A stretch of DNA of 64,000 nt. It comes from an uncultured Mycoplasmatota bacterium (GTDB lineage Bacteria > Bacillota_I > Bacilli_A > RF39 > UBA660). Location: the NCBI GenBank assembly GCA_900542735.1, contig UQOS01000002.1:14033-78032 (forward strand), in the 5' to 3' direction. Shown piece after piece: positions 34,752 through 43,991 of the stretch. Each line of letters begins with the position of its first letter. Position 1 is the first letter of the stretch. The translations under genes were made by a program, and so were the position numbers. A model generated the notes under the pieces. It did no database searches. It saw nothing but the letters and a program-made list of their open reading frames with translations, and was not told where the DNA came from.

Positions 34752-35885
34752 ATGATGAAACTAAAAAAATTTAAACTAAATAAATCACTAATAATTTGCG
34801 TATTTATTTTCATGATAATTAGTATAGTAACAATTTATAGTGCTATGACCTACTTACCAGACTATTTAGGAAATTTAGCATTCAAACAGTTTATGTGGTA
34901 TTTAGTTGGTTTTTTCATGATAATTATTGTGAATAAAATATCAGTAGAAAACATATACTATTTTAATTGGTACATATATATTACTAGCATTTTATTACTA
35001 GCTATCTTGTTAGTGATAGGAGAACCTATTAATGGCAGTAAATGTTGGTTTACCATTCCTAAAATTGGATCTATTCAACCAAGTGAATTTGCTAAGATTA
35101 GTTTAATTTTAACAGTAAGTATCATAACCGAAAACTGGGCAAAAAAAATAAGAAAAGTCCCCACTTTAAAAGAAGAAATAATATTACTAGCTAAAATATT
35201 TATAATATGGCTAATTCCTTCTTTTTTAACTTTTCTAGAGCCAGATACAGGTGCCATTTTTATTTATAGCATTATCGTAATAGCAATTTTATTTGTATCT
35301 CCTTTAAGAAAAAGATGGTTTATTCTTGCAATGATATTAATAGGAATTGGATTAGGTAGTTTTTTATTTTTATACTTCTTGAAAAAAGATATATTTGTAA
35401 ATATATTTGGTACCGAATTATTCTACCGAATTGATCGACTTTTAGACTGGAAAAATGGAACAGGTATGCAGTTAGAAAATTCTTTAACATCAATTGGCTC
35501 TAGTAGTATTTTAGGACATGGTTACAATAAAACACCCATTTATTTTCCAGAGTCAGGAACCGATTTTATTTTCGCTGTATATGCATCTAATTTTGGACTA
35601 TTAGGAAGTATCTTTTTAATAGTTATAATCTTATATTTTGATATTACCATTATAAAAATTGCCAAAAATGCTAGTAATATTACTGAAAAATTCACAGCAG
35701 TTGGCATTTTAGGAATCCTAGTATATCAGCAAATTCAAAATATAGGTATGACACTGGGAATTCTACCAATTACTGGAATTACTTTACCATTTATTAGCTA
35801 TGGTGGTTCTTCACTACTTTCTTATATGTTAATGATTGGCATTTTATTAAATATTCATAATGACACTTATAAAACTATTAATTAA
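34752..35885 (+). CDS. SEDS-family peptidoglycan glycosyltransferase (RodA/FtsW/SpoVE)
   Basis: 377 aa with about ten membrane helices. SEDS signatures: GSKCWFTIPKIGSIQPSEFAKIS in the first third, FLEPDTGA in the middle, PESGTDFIFAVYA, and the closing TGITLPFISYGGSSLLSYM. SEDS proteins polymerise lipid II with a class B PBP partner. The GSK-W-F-IP-G-x-QPSEFAK form is closest to RodA/SpoVE types; which of them cannot be told from sequence alone, and no PBP gene is adjacent. GAGGG precedes the ATG. It is alone on the plus strand. Confidence 0.9.
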   Translation: MMKLKKFKLNKSLIICVFIFMIISIVTIYSAMTYLPDYLGNLAFKQFMWYLVGFFMIIIVNKISVENIYYFNWYIYITSILLLAILLVIGEPINGSKCWFTIPKIGSIQPSEFAKISLILTVSIITENWAKKIRKVPTLKEEIILLAKIFIIWLIPSFLTFLEPDTGAIFIYSIIVIAILFVSPLRKRWFILAMILIGIGLGSFLFLYFLKKDIFVNIFGTELFYRIDRLLDWKNGTGMQLENSLTSIGSSSILGHGYNKTPIYFPESGTDFIFAVYASNFGLLGSIFLIVIILYFDITIIKIAKNASNITEKFTAVGILGILVYQQIQNIGMTLGILPITGITLPFISYGGSSLLSYMLMIGILLNIHNDTYKTIN

Positions 35886-36057
35886 AAATTTAAATGGTAA
35901 ATAAAAATGCTAGAAAATTAAAATACAACCTTAGAGTAGACATTAAAGACTTACATCAAAAATCTAGTGTTTTTTTGTTTAATTAGGTACTATTACGTTA
36001 ATATTAGAGGCTAAAAAGTAATGATAATATTTACTAAATTGAAACTATCTAGAAATT

Positions 36058-36095
36058 AAAAAAAGAAGCACTATTTTTGTTTTAGTACTTCTTCG
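36058..36095 (-). terminator. Terminator overlapping the end of the GT4 gene
   Basis: AGAAGTACTA/TAGTGCTTCT hairpin with T7 on the minus strand; the 5' arm is inside the last codons. Confidence 0.75.
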
Positions 36096-37081
36096 TAAAC
36101 ACTTTTTAACTGCTTTCCAATATTTTTTTGATCTCTTTCAATAGCTACTGGGTAAGCATTTTTACTAACACTTTTTAATTTGCCACTCATAAATTCTTTA
36201 ATTTTAAATTCAAAATCATCAACATCTTTTGCTTTATAGACATTTTTTCCATCTTCTAGCCAACCATCAAAGATAGGAATATCACGAATAATAGCATCTG
36301 TACCACAAGAGATTGCTTCAATAATAGGAATTCCTTCCGTTTCTTCAAAAGTTGGAAATAAATATAAGTTGCACCCATTTAAAGCTGCTCTAATCATATC
36401 TCTTTCTACATATCCAGCAAAAGTTAAGTTATCTAATTTTGTATTTACCGCTTTTCTAACTGGTTCGGTTGCTACTGCTAAAGGACTGTAACCAAACCAA
36501 ATAAATTTATATTCAGGCATTCTTTTAGCAAGTTCTACAAAATCAACAATACCTTTTCGTTCAATATATAAACCAATTCCTACAATAATCTTGTCATTTT
36601 CAGTATATCCATATTTTTTTCTAAATTCTTCTCCATATTTTTTATTCTTTATAAAAAAGTCTAATTCTACTCCATTTGATATAGCATATATCTTTTTATT
36701 TTCTAATCCCTTATACCCTTCTAATAAGTTTTTAGAATAGATAGTAGGCGTAATAATGACATCACCAAGTGAATAACACTTAATCAGCCACCATTTAATA
36801 AGTTTAGAAGTTTGTTTTGCTAAAATAAACCCATTTTTATAATCTTCTTCTGTAGAATGAGCATGGTAAACAATCTTTTTGCCCTTTCTTTTCGCACGCT
36901 TAGCCATAAAATAAGATTTTAGAAACCAAGTATTGATATGTAAAATATCATAATCATCTTTAGGATTTAAGGTATAATCAATATTTTCATCTTCCAACGC
37001 TTTCATTTGGTGTTGAATTGCTTTACCTAAGCCACTCTTTCCTATTGTTTTTAAACCTTCCGCATATAATAAAATTTTCAT
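36071..37081 (-). CDS. Family GT4 glycosyltransferase, probably glycolipid synthesis
   Basis: About 336 aa, GT-B fold. N-terminal domain with KSGLGKAIQHQMKAL and DYDILHINTWFLKS; C-terminal nucleotide-sugar part with IVGIGLYIERKGIVDFVELA, a GYVERDMIRAALNGCNLYLF stretch and the E-x7-E motif region EETEGIPIIEAISCG. The overall pattern recalls streptococcal CpoA/LafB-type enzymes that add a second sugar to glucosyl-diacylglycerol; this is from memory, so the acceptor is uncertain. The start is the ATG at 37079-37081 with AAAGGA upstream; a GTG at 37102 overlaps that site. Confidence 0.85.
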   Translation of the reverse strand: MKILLYAEGLKTIGKSGLGKAIQHQMKALEDENIDYTLNPKDDYDILHINTWFLKSYFMAKRAKRKGKKIVYHAHSTEEDYKNGFILAKQTSKLIKWWLIKCYSLGDVIITPTIYSKNLLEGYKGLENKKIYAISNGVELDFFIKNKKYGEEFRKKYGYTENDKIIVGIGLYIERKGIVDFVELAKRMPEYKFIWFGYSPLAVATEPVRKAVNTKLDNLTFAGYVERDMIRAALNGCNLYLFPTFEETEGIPIIEAISCGTDAIIRDIPIFDGWLEDGKNVYKAKDVDDFEFKIKEFMSGKLKSVSKNAYPVAIERDQKNIGKQLKSVYEEVLKQK

Positions 37082-37144
37082 ATTAAATTTAATTCCTTTC
37101 ACTTTGTTTTAGACATTATATCTATGAAAAATAATTATTTTTAA

Positions 37145-37648
37145 CTATCTTCCTCCCATAGAATTTTCACCTTTTAAGCTTTCATCTACATAGTGCATTA
37201 AAAGTTTACTACCTTGTTTTAAATCATCAATATTTTCATATAAAGAATAAAAACTTTCTGTTTCTTCATTATATTTTTCCAAGAAAATACATTTGATTTT
37301 ATCAATTTCTTCTTGATAAGCAGTTAGAATTTCTTTTTGTATAAGTGTTGTTTTAACAGGTAAATAAAATTGAGCAGAGCTTATACTGTCATTAGAAAAT
37401 AGCTTATGATTTTCATAAATAATATTTCCATCTTGAATTAGCATATTAAAAAAGAAAAATTTAGAAGTATCATCATCTCTAGAAAAGGTTAAACCAAAAG
37501 AGTTTCGTATTAAATAAGGATTTCGTTTAGAAAAATCTTGTAAATACTGATAATGATTTACATATTTATTATTGCATGATATTTCCATCACTTCACCACT
37601 AGGTCTTATTATCATATAAACAATGTCTTGTAACACTTCTATCACCAC
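37145..37648 (-). CDS. Hypothetical protein
   Basis: Up to 167 aa, soluble, no signal or membrane segment. Sequence includes IIRPSGEVMEISCNNKYVNH and LTFSRDDDTSKFFFFNML; the C-terminal half is helical and acidic. Not recognised. Start options are GTG codons at 37648 and 37636; the latter has a better-spaced ribosome site. It lies 60 bases upstream of the GT4 gene and is probably co-transcribed. Confidence 0.7.
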   Translation of the reverse strand: MVIEVLQDIVYMIIRPSGEVMEISCNNKYVNHYQYLQDFSKRNPYLIRNSFGLTFSRDDDTSKFFFFNMLIQDGNIIYENHKLFSNDSISSAQFYLPVKTTLIQKEILTAYQEEIDKIKCIFLEKYNEETESFYSLYENIDDLKQGSKLLMHYVDESLKGENSMGGR

Positions 37649-37682
37649 TTTATTATTATATCATCAAAAAACAAACAAAGAA

Positions 37683-37711
37683 AGAAAAAAACTAGGCATC
37701 AACCTAGTTTA
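37683..37711 (-). terminator. Terminator of tRNA-Glu
   Basis: AAACTAGG/CCTAGTTT hairpin followed by T7 on the minus strand, directly after the tRNA. Confidence 0.85.
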
Positions 37712-37719
37712 GTATCAAA

Positions 37720-37796
37720 TGGTGATCTGTACGGGATTCGAACCCGAGAATGCCACCTTGAGAGGGTGGTGTGTTAAGCCACTTCACCAACAGACC
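37720..37796 (-). tRNA. tRNA-Glu(CTC)
   Basis: 77 nt with encoded CCA. Acceptor GGTCTGT/ACAGATC (one G-T), anticodon stem CCACC/GGTGG, loop CTCTCAA giving CTC. It reads GAG only. Confidence 0.93.
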
Positions 37797-37885
37797 AAAA
37801 GTCAACCTAATGACTTTTATAGTTTAACATAACTTAAATCAAAAAGGCAATCATTTATGAATATTTTTTGTAATTTAAAAATTTA

Positions 37886-38173
37886 CTACTTTTTCATTTC
37901 ATTGAGGCGAGCTCTAATTAATAATGTCAACTCCATAGAACCCTTAACCTTAGGCAATATAAGTAAAGCATCTTGTAGTTTTGTCTTTAAAGGTAATTTT
38001 TCAAGTTCATCTGCTATTTTGTAATAATCTATTGGTATTGGATAAAGTTGTATAAAACTACGAATATAATCTTCTATATCTTTTAAAACATATACTTTTG
38101 ATGTATATTCATCTATTTCTGAAACTCCATAATAGCCACTAACTAATAATCTAAATTCTTCTTCTAAAGTCAT
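37886..38173 (-). CDS. Small hypothetical protein
   Basis: 95 aa, acidic and largely helical (MTLEEEFRLLVSGYYGVSEI ... LPKVKGSMELTLLIRARLNE). Not recognised. AGGAG lies five bases before the ATG. It is followed by the tRNA-Glu locus and preceded within 30 bases by the thioredoxin-like gene, so the two are likely co-transcribed. Confidence 0.7.
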   Translation of the reverse strand: MTLEEEFRLLVSGYYGVSEIDEYTSKVYVLKDIEDYIRSFIQLYPIPIDYYKIADELEKLPLKTKLQDALLILPKVKGSMELTLLIRARLNEMKK

Positions 38174-38202
38174 AAAAACTCCTATTATTATATTTAATAT
38201 TG

Positions 38203-38805
38203 TTAATTACATTCTGTGCAGATATTGCTACCAGTGTCTGCTATCATTTTTTCTAATTTTTCTTTTAAGTCATTAACTTCATCTGTATTCCAATACTCAT
38301 CTGGTGTTTCAAATCCTTTTGTATCCCAAGCTGTTTCATCATCAAAACCAACGATTTCTCCCTTTTTTAAAGCAATGACACTTGGTACATAAATGCGTTT
38401 ATTACCTTCTTCATCATTTTGTAAATAATTTTCTAAAATCGATACAATTTTCTGATAATTTTCAGTGTTTAGCTTTCTATCTTCACGAATATTATAGTAG
38501 TATACTTTACTAATACCCATGTCCATAGATACTTCATTTAAATATTTAGTATATCTCTGACACCATTTACATTCAGGAAATCCTAAATACACAATACCAG
38601 TTCCCTTTTCCAAAATATTAATAATTTCATCAATATTACGATATACAAATACATTATTCTTAGCTACTTCATGATATTCAGCACTAAATTTTTCCATATC
38701 ACTTGCTGTTTTTTTATCTTTCTTTAAAAATAAAACTAAACTTACTACTCCAATCATAAATAAAATGATTGCACTAACTAAAATCATGATTCTTTTCTTT
38801 TTCAT
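38203..38805 (-). CDS. Membrane-anchored thioredoxin-like protein
   Basis: 200 aa. N-terminal transmembrane anchor (about 6-27) then a thioredoxin-like domain with an active-site C79-K-W-C82 in GFPECKWCQRY and a VPSVIALKKGEIVG segment carrying the cis-Pro equivalent. The type resembles the bacteriocin-transport accessory or PedC-like thioredoxins of Bacilli. A C-terminal CTEC pair may be a second redox site. Probably an extracytoplasmic thiol-disulphide oxidoreductase. GAGAGG precedes the ATG; the next gene upstream is the AI-2E-type permease, 23 bases away. Confidence 0.85.
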   Translation of the reverse strand: MKKKRIMILVSAIILFMIGVVSLVLFLKKDKKTASDMEKFSAEYHEVAKNNVFVYRNIDEIINILEKGTGIVYLGFPECKWCQRYTKYLNEVSMDMGISKVYYYNIREDRKLNTENYQKIVSILENYLQNDEEGNKRIYVPSVIALKKGEIVGFDDETAWDTKGFETPDEYWNTDEVNDLKEKLEKMIADTGSNICTECN

Positions 38806-38828
38806 ACAAACCTCTCTACAATTTACAA

Positions 38829-39956
38829 CTATATTTTAATTTTCTTCTTATTCAATCTATCGTTAGTTACTTTTCTTAAAATTGCATATAAGATAGATGC
38901 CAGTGGAAGCCCTATTATCATTCCTACAATTCCAAACATACTTCCACCTAAAATAACGGCCATTAATGTCCACATAGAAGCAAGACCAACTGACTTTCCA
39001 ACTACTTTAGGGTAAATAAAATTATTTTCTATTTGTTGAATTACTTGGAAAACAATAATAAATAGAACAGCTTCAAGTGGATTAGTAACAGCTATTAATA
39101 ACGCACCTATAATCATAGCTATCATAGCTCCAAACATTGGAATTAATGCTGTAACTGTAGTTATTACTGAAATAATTAAAGCATATGGAAAACGAAGAAG
39201 TGTTAAAACAACAAAGAAAATAGTTCCTAAAATAAAAGCTTCTACACACTGTCCAGATATAAACTTCGAAAAAGTACGATTTGATAAAGAAGCAATGTCT
39301 GTAATTTTTTCTACATGATCTTTCTTCAAATAAGCATACATCATTTTGGTAACTCCGCGATGCAAATATTCCTTTTGACTAAGCATATAGACAGCAAATA
39401 CAATAGCCGTAAAAATAGTAAATAAACTAGAAATTAAGGAAGTAATAAAATTTATAGAACCATTAATGATATAATTTAAAACATTTATCATAATATTATT
39501 AACATTTGTAGTATCTTTAAACACTTCTTGAATTTTAGTCTGTATTTCTGGATAATTTCCTGCTAGATTTAAAATCCAAGTTTGAATATTCTCAAAAAAA
39601 TGAGGAATATTTTTAATCAGCAATTGAATATTGTCAATTAATTCTGGTATTAATAAAAAGCAGATTAATAAGATAAAAGCGAGAAAGAAAACTAGTGATA
39701 AAGTAATAGAAATGGTTCTAATTGGAAGTTTAGTATTTTTATTTTTAAGTTTACCTTTTATAAATGATTCAATTTTTGTCATTGGAATATTTAAAATAAA
39801 AGCAATTATGGCACCTATGATAAAAGGAATCAGTAAATGAATAAAATGGGAAAGAAATCCCAAAACTAATTCTAAATTACTAAGAATCCAAAAAAGTCCG
39901 ATGCCAAAAGAAATTAGAATCATTAATTGTTGCATATTCTTTTTATTTAGTTCCAT
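38829..39956 (-). CDS. AI-2E/PerM-family transporter
   Basis: 375 aa with about eight membrane helices. Family features: an N-terminal pair of helices, a central soluble region (NIPHFFENIQTWILNLAGNY), GQCVEAFILGTIFFV, ITTVTALIPMFGAMI, and the closing QIENNFIYPKVVGKSVGLAS block that is highly conserved in this family. Members export various small solutes and some act as Na+/H+ antiporters; substrate cannot be inferred. It starts the run with the thioredoxin-like gene. Confidence 0.88.
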   Translation of the reverse strand: MELNKKNMQQLMILISFGIGLFWILSNLELVLGFLSHFIHLLIPFIIGAIIAFILNIPMTKIESFIKGKLKNKNTKLPIRTISITLSLVFFLAFILLICFLLIPELIDNIQLLIKNIPHFFENIQTWILNLAGNYPEIQTKIQEVFKDTTNVNNIMINVLNYIINGSINFITSLISSLFTIFTAIVFAVYMLSQKEYLHRGVTKMMYAYLKKDHVEKITDIASLSNRTFSKFISGQCVEAFILGTIFFVVLTLLRFPYALIISVITTVTALIPMFGAMIAMIIGALLIAVTNPLEAVLFIIVFQVIQQIENNFIYPKVVGKSVGLASMWTLMAVILGGSMFGIVGMIIGLPLASILYAILRKVTNDRLNKKKIKI

Positions 39957-40009
39957 AGTATCAAATCCTTTTCTAGTAATATTATATAATTTTTTTTGCT
40001 ATTTTAAAA

Positions 40010-40037
40010 GAAAAGAATAGAAATAAACTTCTATTCT
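40010..40037 (-). terminator. Terminator of gltX
   Basis: GAATAGAA/TTCTATTC stem (40015-40022 with 40029-40036) and TTTTCTTTT tail on the minus strand. Confidence 0.8.
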
Positions 40038-40048
40038 AGTTAATCATT

Positions 40049-41701
40049 TTACATAAACCTATAAAATCTACTAATAATTCTATCTTTTCCTAATAGTTTT
40101 AGTATTTCATATAAATCAGGTGTCATAGAGCTGGTAGTAGCTGCAACACGAATAACAGTAGAAACATCAGCAACGCTGCCCTTATACATATCTGGATTTT
40201 CCCTATAAGCTTTCATATCAGCACAATATCCTAATTCTTCTGTTAAATCCTTAATTTTATGAAACCATGTGTCCTTATCATCAGCAGCATCATAGTATTT
40301 TTCAATGTATGTTTTTAAAATTGTTTTAACTTCTTCCTTATCTGTGATTTTACCAAAATTGTATGTTACATCATTATTAAAATACTCATCATACATATAC
40401 CAAATATTACTTTTAATAGATGAAAATGATTCAAAGTCTTTACGAGGCTTTTTTTGTTCTCTTTCAATATTTAAAATAGAAATAGAATAATCTTTGTATT
40501 TTTCTAAAATAGTAGCAAATTCTGTATCAAATTCTTTAGCCCAAGTAAGAGCTTTTTCATATACTTCACTAGCTTTTAATCTACTGATATAGCTTTTGGA
40601 GATATTTAATAACTTTTCTAAATCAAATAAAGAACCACTAACACTCATCTTCTTAAAATCAAATTTAAAATCATCGATTCCAAGTGTCGGATTTTGATCC
40701 CACCAACCTTCAAAATTAGAATTAGCAATAGTCATTAGATAAAGTTTTACTGCTTCTACTGGAATACCTTTTTGATGATAATAGCTAACTGCAGCTTCAG
40801 GATCCTTTCTTTTAGAAAGTTTACGCCTTGTTCCATCTTCATCAATTTTCATAACTACACCTAAGTGAGCATATTTTGGAGTTTTAAAACCTAGTACTTG
40901 GAATAATTGTAGATGAACTGGAGTTGATGAAATCCATTCTTCTCCTCTTAAAACATGAGTAGTACGCATTAAATGATCATCAATAACATGGGCAAAATGG
41001 TATAAAGGTAATCCATCACTCTTAATTAAAACGATATCCATATCATTTTCCGGAAATTCAATTTTTCCGCGTACTAAATCATTTAATACAATTTTCTTAT
41101 TAAAATTACCCGGTGACTTTAATCGAATAATATAAGGAACACCATTCTTTATTTTTTCAGCACGCTCTTCATTGGTTAAGAAACGACATTTTGCATAGCT
41201 ACCATAGATGCCTATTCTTTCTTTATTTAATTCCTGCATTTTTCTAGTTTCGTCAATTTCTTCTTGAGTACAAAAGCATGGATAAGCAAGGCCTTCTTCT
41301 ACTAAATGTTTAGCATAAGTATCATAAATTTCTTTTCTTTCACTTTGAATGTATGGACCATATTTACCAATTTGTTCTGTTTCTGATACAACACCCTCAT
41401 CGATTTTTATATCAAAATTATTTAAATCATCAATAATACCTTGAACACCATTTTCAACACTACGCTTGCCATCAGTATCTTCTATTCTTAAGTAAAAAAC
41501 ACCATTTGTTTCTTTTGGAACTTTGCTAGCAATAAAAGCTGATAATAAACTTCCCATGTGTACAAATCCAGTTGGACTAGGTGCAAAACGAGATACAACT
41601 GCTCCTTCAGGTAAATTTCTTTCAGGGTATAATGCTTCATAATAATCAACATCATGTTTTACATTAGGAAACATTAACTCTGCTAATTCTTTATTCGTCA
41701 T
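40049..41701 (-). CDS. gltX: Glutamyl-tRNA synthetase
   Basis: 550 aa class I aminoacyl-tRNA synthetase. HIGH-type motif PSPTGFVHMG at 41-50, KLSKR (KMSKS loop) near residue 291, and LRIEDTDGKRS typical of glutamate enzymes. It is longer than the usual 480 residues and has a 33-residue N-terminal extension (FPNVKHDVDYYEALYPERNL) and the long C-terminal domain of the non-canonical group found in some Bacillota. It charges tRNA-Glu and, in organisms lacking GlnRS, often tRNA-Gln as well. No T-box leader was seen. Single gene. Confidence 0.95.
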   Translation of the reverse strand: MTNKELAELMFPNVKHDVDYYEALYPERNLPEGAVVSRFAPSPTGFVHMGSLLSAFIASKVPKETNGVFYLRIEDTDGKRSVENGVQGIIDDLNNFDIKIDEGVVSETEQIGKYGPYIQSERKEIYDTYAKHLVEEGLAYPCFCTQEEIDETRKMQELNKERIGIYGSYAKCRFLTNEERAEKIKNGVPYIIRLKSPGNFNKKIVLNDLVRGKIEFPENDMDIVLIKSDGLPLYHFAHVIDDHLMRTTHVLRGEEWISSTPVHLQLFQVLGFKTPKYAHLGVVMKIDEDGTRRKLSKRKDPEAAVSYYHQKGIPVEAVKLYLMTIANSNFEGWWDQNPTLGIDDFKFDFKKMSVSGSLFDLEKLLNISKSYISRLKASEVYEKALTWAKEFDTEFATILEKYKDYSISILNIEREQKKPRKDFESFSSIKSNIWYMYDEYFNNDVTYNFGKITDKEEVKTILKTYIEKYYDAADDKDTWFHKIKDLTEELGYCADMKAYRENPDMYKGSVADVSTVIRVAATTSSMTPDLYEILKLLGKDRIISRFYRFM

Positions 41702-41908
41702 GATATCACATTCCTTTTCTGTTTATATTTTATAATATTTTTAAAAAATATACAATCTCTTTCAATTTGGGTCCAATATTTTTCTAATCATTAATCTTAA
41801 CTATAAATACAAATAGTTTTAAAAAGTTTTTATTGTTTATTAAGGACAGTATTTTTAGTCAATAATTTCAATAAATTTATAAAACTTTACCAAAACTCAA
41901 ACTTTCAA

Positions 41909-41937
41909 AAAATAAAATCCTTATTATTTAAGGATTT
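41909..41937 (-). terminator. Terminator of tRNA-Gln(CTG)
   Basis: AAATCCTTA/TAAGGATTT perfect nine-pair stem with a T-rich tail on the minus strand. The rest of 41702-41908 shows nothing. Confidence 0.8.
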
Positions 41938-41946
41938 ATTACATAT

Positions 41947-42021
41947 TGGCTGCCCCAGTTAGATTCGAACTAACGCATAATAGATTCAGAGTCTACTGCC
42001 TTACCGCTTGGCTATGGGGCA
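41947..42021 (-). tRNA. tRNA-Gln(CTG)
   Basis: 75 nt with encoded CCA. Acceptor TGCCCCA/TGGGGCA perfect; loop CTCTGAA giving CTG. It reads CAG only; the TTG isoacceptor is in the array. Confidence 0.93.
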
Positions 42022-42065
42022 ATAACACTATAAATCTTAACATAGTTCCAATCAAAATTCAATCA

Positions 42066-42710
42066 TTACTGAATATCTTTTACGACTTTTTCAATATAAT
42101 TTTTTATATCAGAGCTTGGTGCTTTCTTTAAGAAGAAGGAAAGAAAATTATCACGATTAATTGTTTGTACTAAGAAATCATAATCAACCTCTTTTAATAC
42201 AGTCATCATATCTTTATGCGTAATTTTTTTGATATTATCTAAAATTTTCTTATTCTCCTGTTCTTTCTCTCTTCTCTCAACAGGATAACCACCACCAAAA
42301 CTATTAGCAAATAATTTTTCAAAGAGATAAGTAAGAGTTAATTCACTTCCCCAACCAAAACCTTTTGCAAAAGGAATACTAATAGCATTACCAGCATTAA
42401 TTTGACTAAATAAATAAGCATCTGTTGCATCGTTAATTAAACCACATTCTACATTGGGAAAACTATTTAAGGCAAGCATAGCCCCTTCACCTGTTCCACA
42501 GCCTGTTACTACAAAATCAACAGCTTTACTATTTAGTAAAATTGCTGCCATTAAACCACTTTGGACATAAGTAAGATTAGGGTCACTACCAGAGGTCATA
42601 CCTAAATTATATAATTCATACTTCTTTTCTTGACATACTTGATTAAGAGCATTAAAAATAACTTGATTTTTATCAGCTTGACTATTTTCATTAATTAAAG
42701 CAATTTTCAT
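42066..42710 (-). CDS. RpiB/LacAB-family sugar-phosphate isomerase
   Basis: 214 aa. RpiB/LacA/LacB signatures: MKIALINENSQADKN at the N-terminus, GLMAAILLNSKAVDFVVTGC with the active-site Cys, GTGEGAMLALNSF, and a NAISIPFAKGFGWG block. It is longer than typical RpiB (about 150), with a C-terminal helical extension. Such enzymes interconvert aldose and ketose phosphates; the precise sugar is unknown. The start is the ATG at 42708-42710 after GAAGG; an upstream in-frame ATG at 42728 overlaps the ribosome site. Monocistronic between tRNA genes. Confidence 0.85.
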   Translation of the reverse strand: MKIALINENSQADKNQVIFNALNQVCQEKKYELYNLGMTSGSDPNLTYVQSGLMAAILLNSKAVDFVVTGCGTGEGAMLALNSFPNVECGLINDATDAYLFSQINAGNAISIPFAKGFGWGSELTLTYLFEKLFANSFGGGYPVERREKEQENKKILDNIKKITHKDMMTVLKEVDYDFLVQTINRDNFLSFFLKKAPSSDIKNYIEKVVKDIQ

Positions 42711-42749
42711 TAAAATACCTTCTTTCATTTTATATTATAGATTAAAATT

Positions 42750-42776
42750 AAAAAAATCCGAACTATAAGTCCAGAT
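42750..42776 (-). terminator. Terminator of tRNA-Ala
   Basis: ATCTGGAC/GTTCGGAT stem with two G-T pairs, followed by T6 on the minus strand. Confidence 0.75.
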
Positions 42777-42788
42777 CTAATTCAAATA

Positions 42789-42864
42789 TGGTGGAGCATA
42801 ACGGGATCGAACCGTTGACCTCCACGGTGCAAACGTGGCGCTCTCCCAGCTGAGCTAATGCCCC
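42789..42864 (-). tRNA. tRNA-Ala(TGC)
   Basis: 76 nt with encoded CCA; anticodon stem CCACG/CGTGG, loop TTTGCAC giving TGC. The stretch 42865-43190 to its right holds nothing I can identify. Confidence 0.94.
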
Positions 42865-43190
42865 ATATTATCACTTAATACAGTTTTAATAGGCATACAA
42901 ACTGCATCAGTGATTTAATAATACCCTAGCATTTAAAAAAAGTCAATACTTATTTTAAAATATTTCAAATTATTCAAATTTTTGTGGTTGATTAGTAATT
43001 TTATATTACTAATTAACAATTTTGCATCCTTTTGAATTTTAAAGATTTTAAATTTCTCTGCAATTGAAACTTTAATAAGAAACTAAATTATATCGAAAAT
43101 ATATTATCATATAAAAATATTAAATCAAAATAATTTTTTCAAACACCAACTCATTTTAGAACTATATCTGCAAAAATAATTATTCTAAAT

Positions 43191-43895
43191 TTATTTACTT
43201 TTTGATGAAATAACGAAAGCTTCGAATATTTTCCCCATAGAATAATCATAGTTAATCATACTTTCAGGGTGCCATTGAACACCAAGAGCAAATTTACAGT
43301 TTGGAATACTAATTGCCTCGATTAAGCCATCTTCAGAATATGCCTCTATATGAAAATAAGGTTTAGGCGTAATATGATAATTATGTCTACTATTTACTGT
43401 TATTTTATCTGTATTTAAAATTTGATATAAAATGCCAGGCATAATAAAACAATCATGAACATATTTTTTATCAATTTGGCAATGATTAATATTTGTATCG
43501 TTTCTTACGGTAAAATCATGATTTCCATCAATATCAAAAACATCTATGCTTCCTAAAATTTGCATACCCAAGCAAATGCCTAAAATAGGAATATTATTTT
43601 TTAAAGCATAGGCACAAATATATTCATCAAAATCATACCAACAATACCCACCTGGCATAAGAATGCCATCACATTTTTCTAAAATTAAAGATAAGTCGTT
43701 CTTTTCATCATCAGTTAAATGATGTCCTATATTAGGCTGTGAAATTCCATAGTAGAAAGTATCATTAGGAACGATTTCTATAGGAATTCCTCCAGCCTTT
43801 ACTATGGCTATTCGATATTCTTCGTTTAGCTGTATTACAGGCTGATTTTCTAGCAAATAACTTCTTCCTACTATTCCAATAATTGGCTTTTTCAC
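43191..43895 (-). CDS. Class I glutamine amidotransferase, peptidase C26/PuuD-like
   Basis: 234 aa. Nucleophile elbow GICLGMQ with C108, catalytic His-Glu in QWHPES near 210-214, and DGILMPGGYCWYDF, which matches the gamma-glutamyl-GABA hydrolase (PuuD-like, peptidase C26) group. Such enzymes hydrolyse gamma-glutamyl amides; the substrate here is unknown. The ATG follows GGAGGAATG. It is adjacent to the mutY remnant, with no partner synthetase nearby. Confidence 0.88.
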   Translation of the reverse strand: MKKPIIGIVGRSYLLENQPVIQLNEEYRIAIVKAGGIPIEIVPNDTFYYGISQPNIGHHLTDDEKNDLSLILEKCDGILMPGGYCWYDFDEYICAYALKNNIPILGICLGMQILGSIDVFDIDGNHDFTVRNDTNINHCQIDKKYVHDCFIMPGILYQILNTDKITVNSRHNYHITPKPYFHIEAYSEDGLIEAISIPNCKFALGVQWHPESMINYDYSMGKIFEAFVISSKSK

Positions 43896-43991
43896 TATTC
43901 ATTCCTCCAATTAACATATACTCTATAAAATTGTATGCAAAACTACGACAAATTATAAATTTGAGTATAAAAAGAACTAATTAATGATTAA

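Noticed and set aside
41702..41946. T-box leader upstream of gltX
   Set aside because: No specifier stem or T-box core could be found in the 245 bases before tRNA-Gln.
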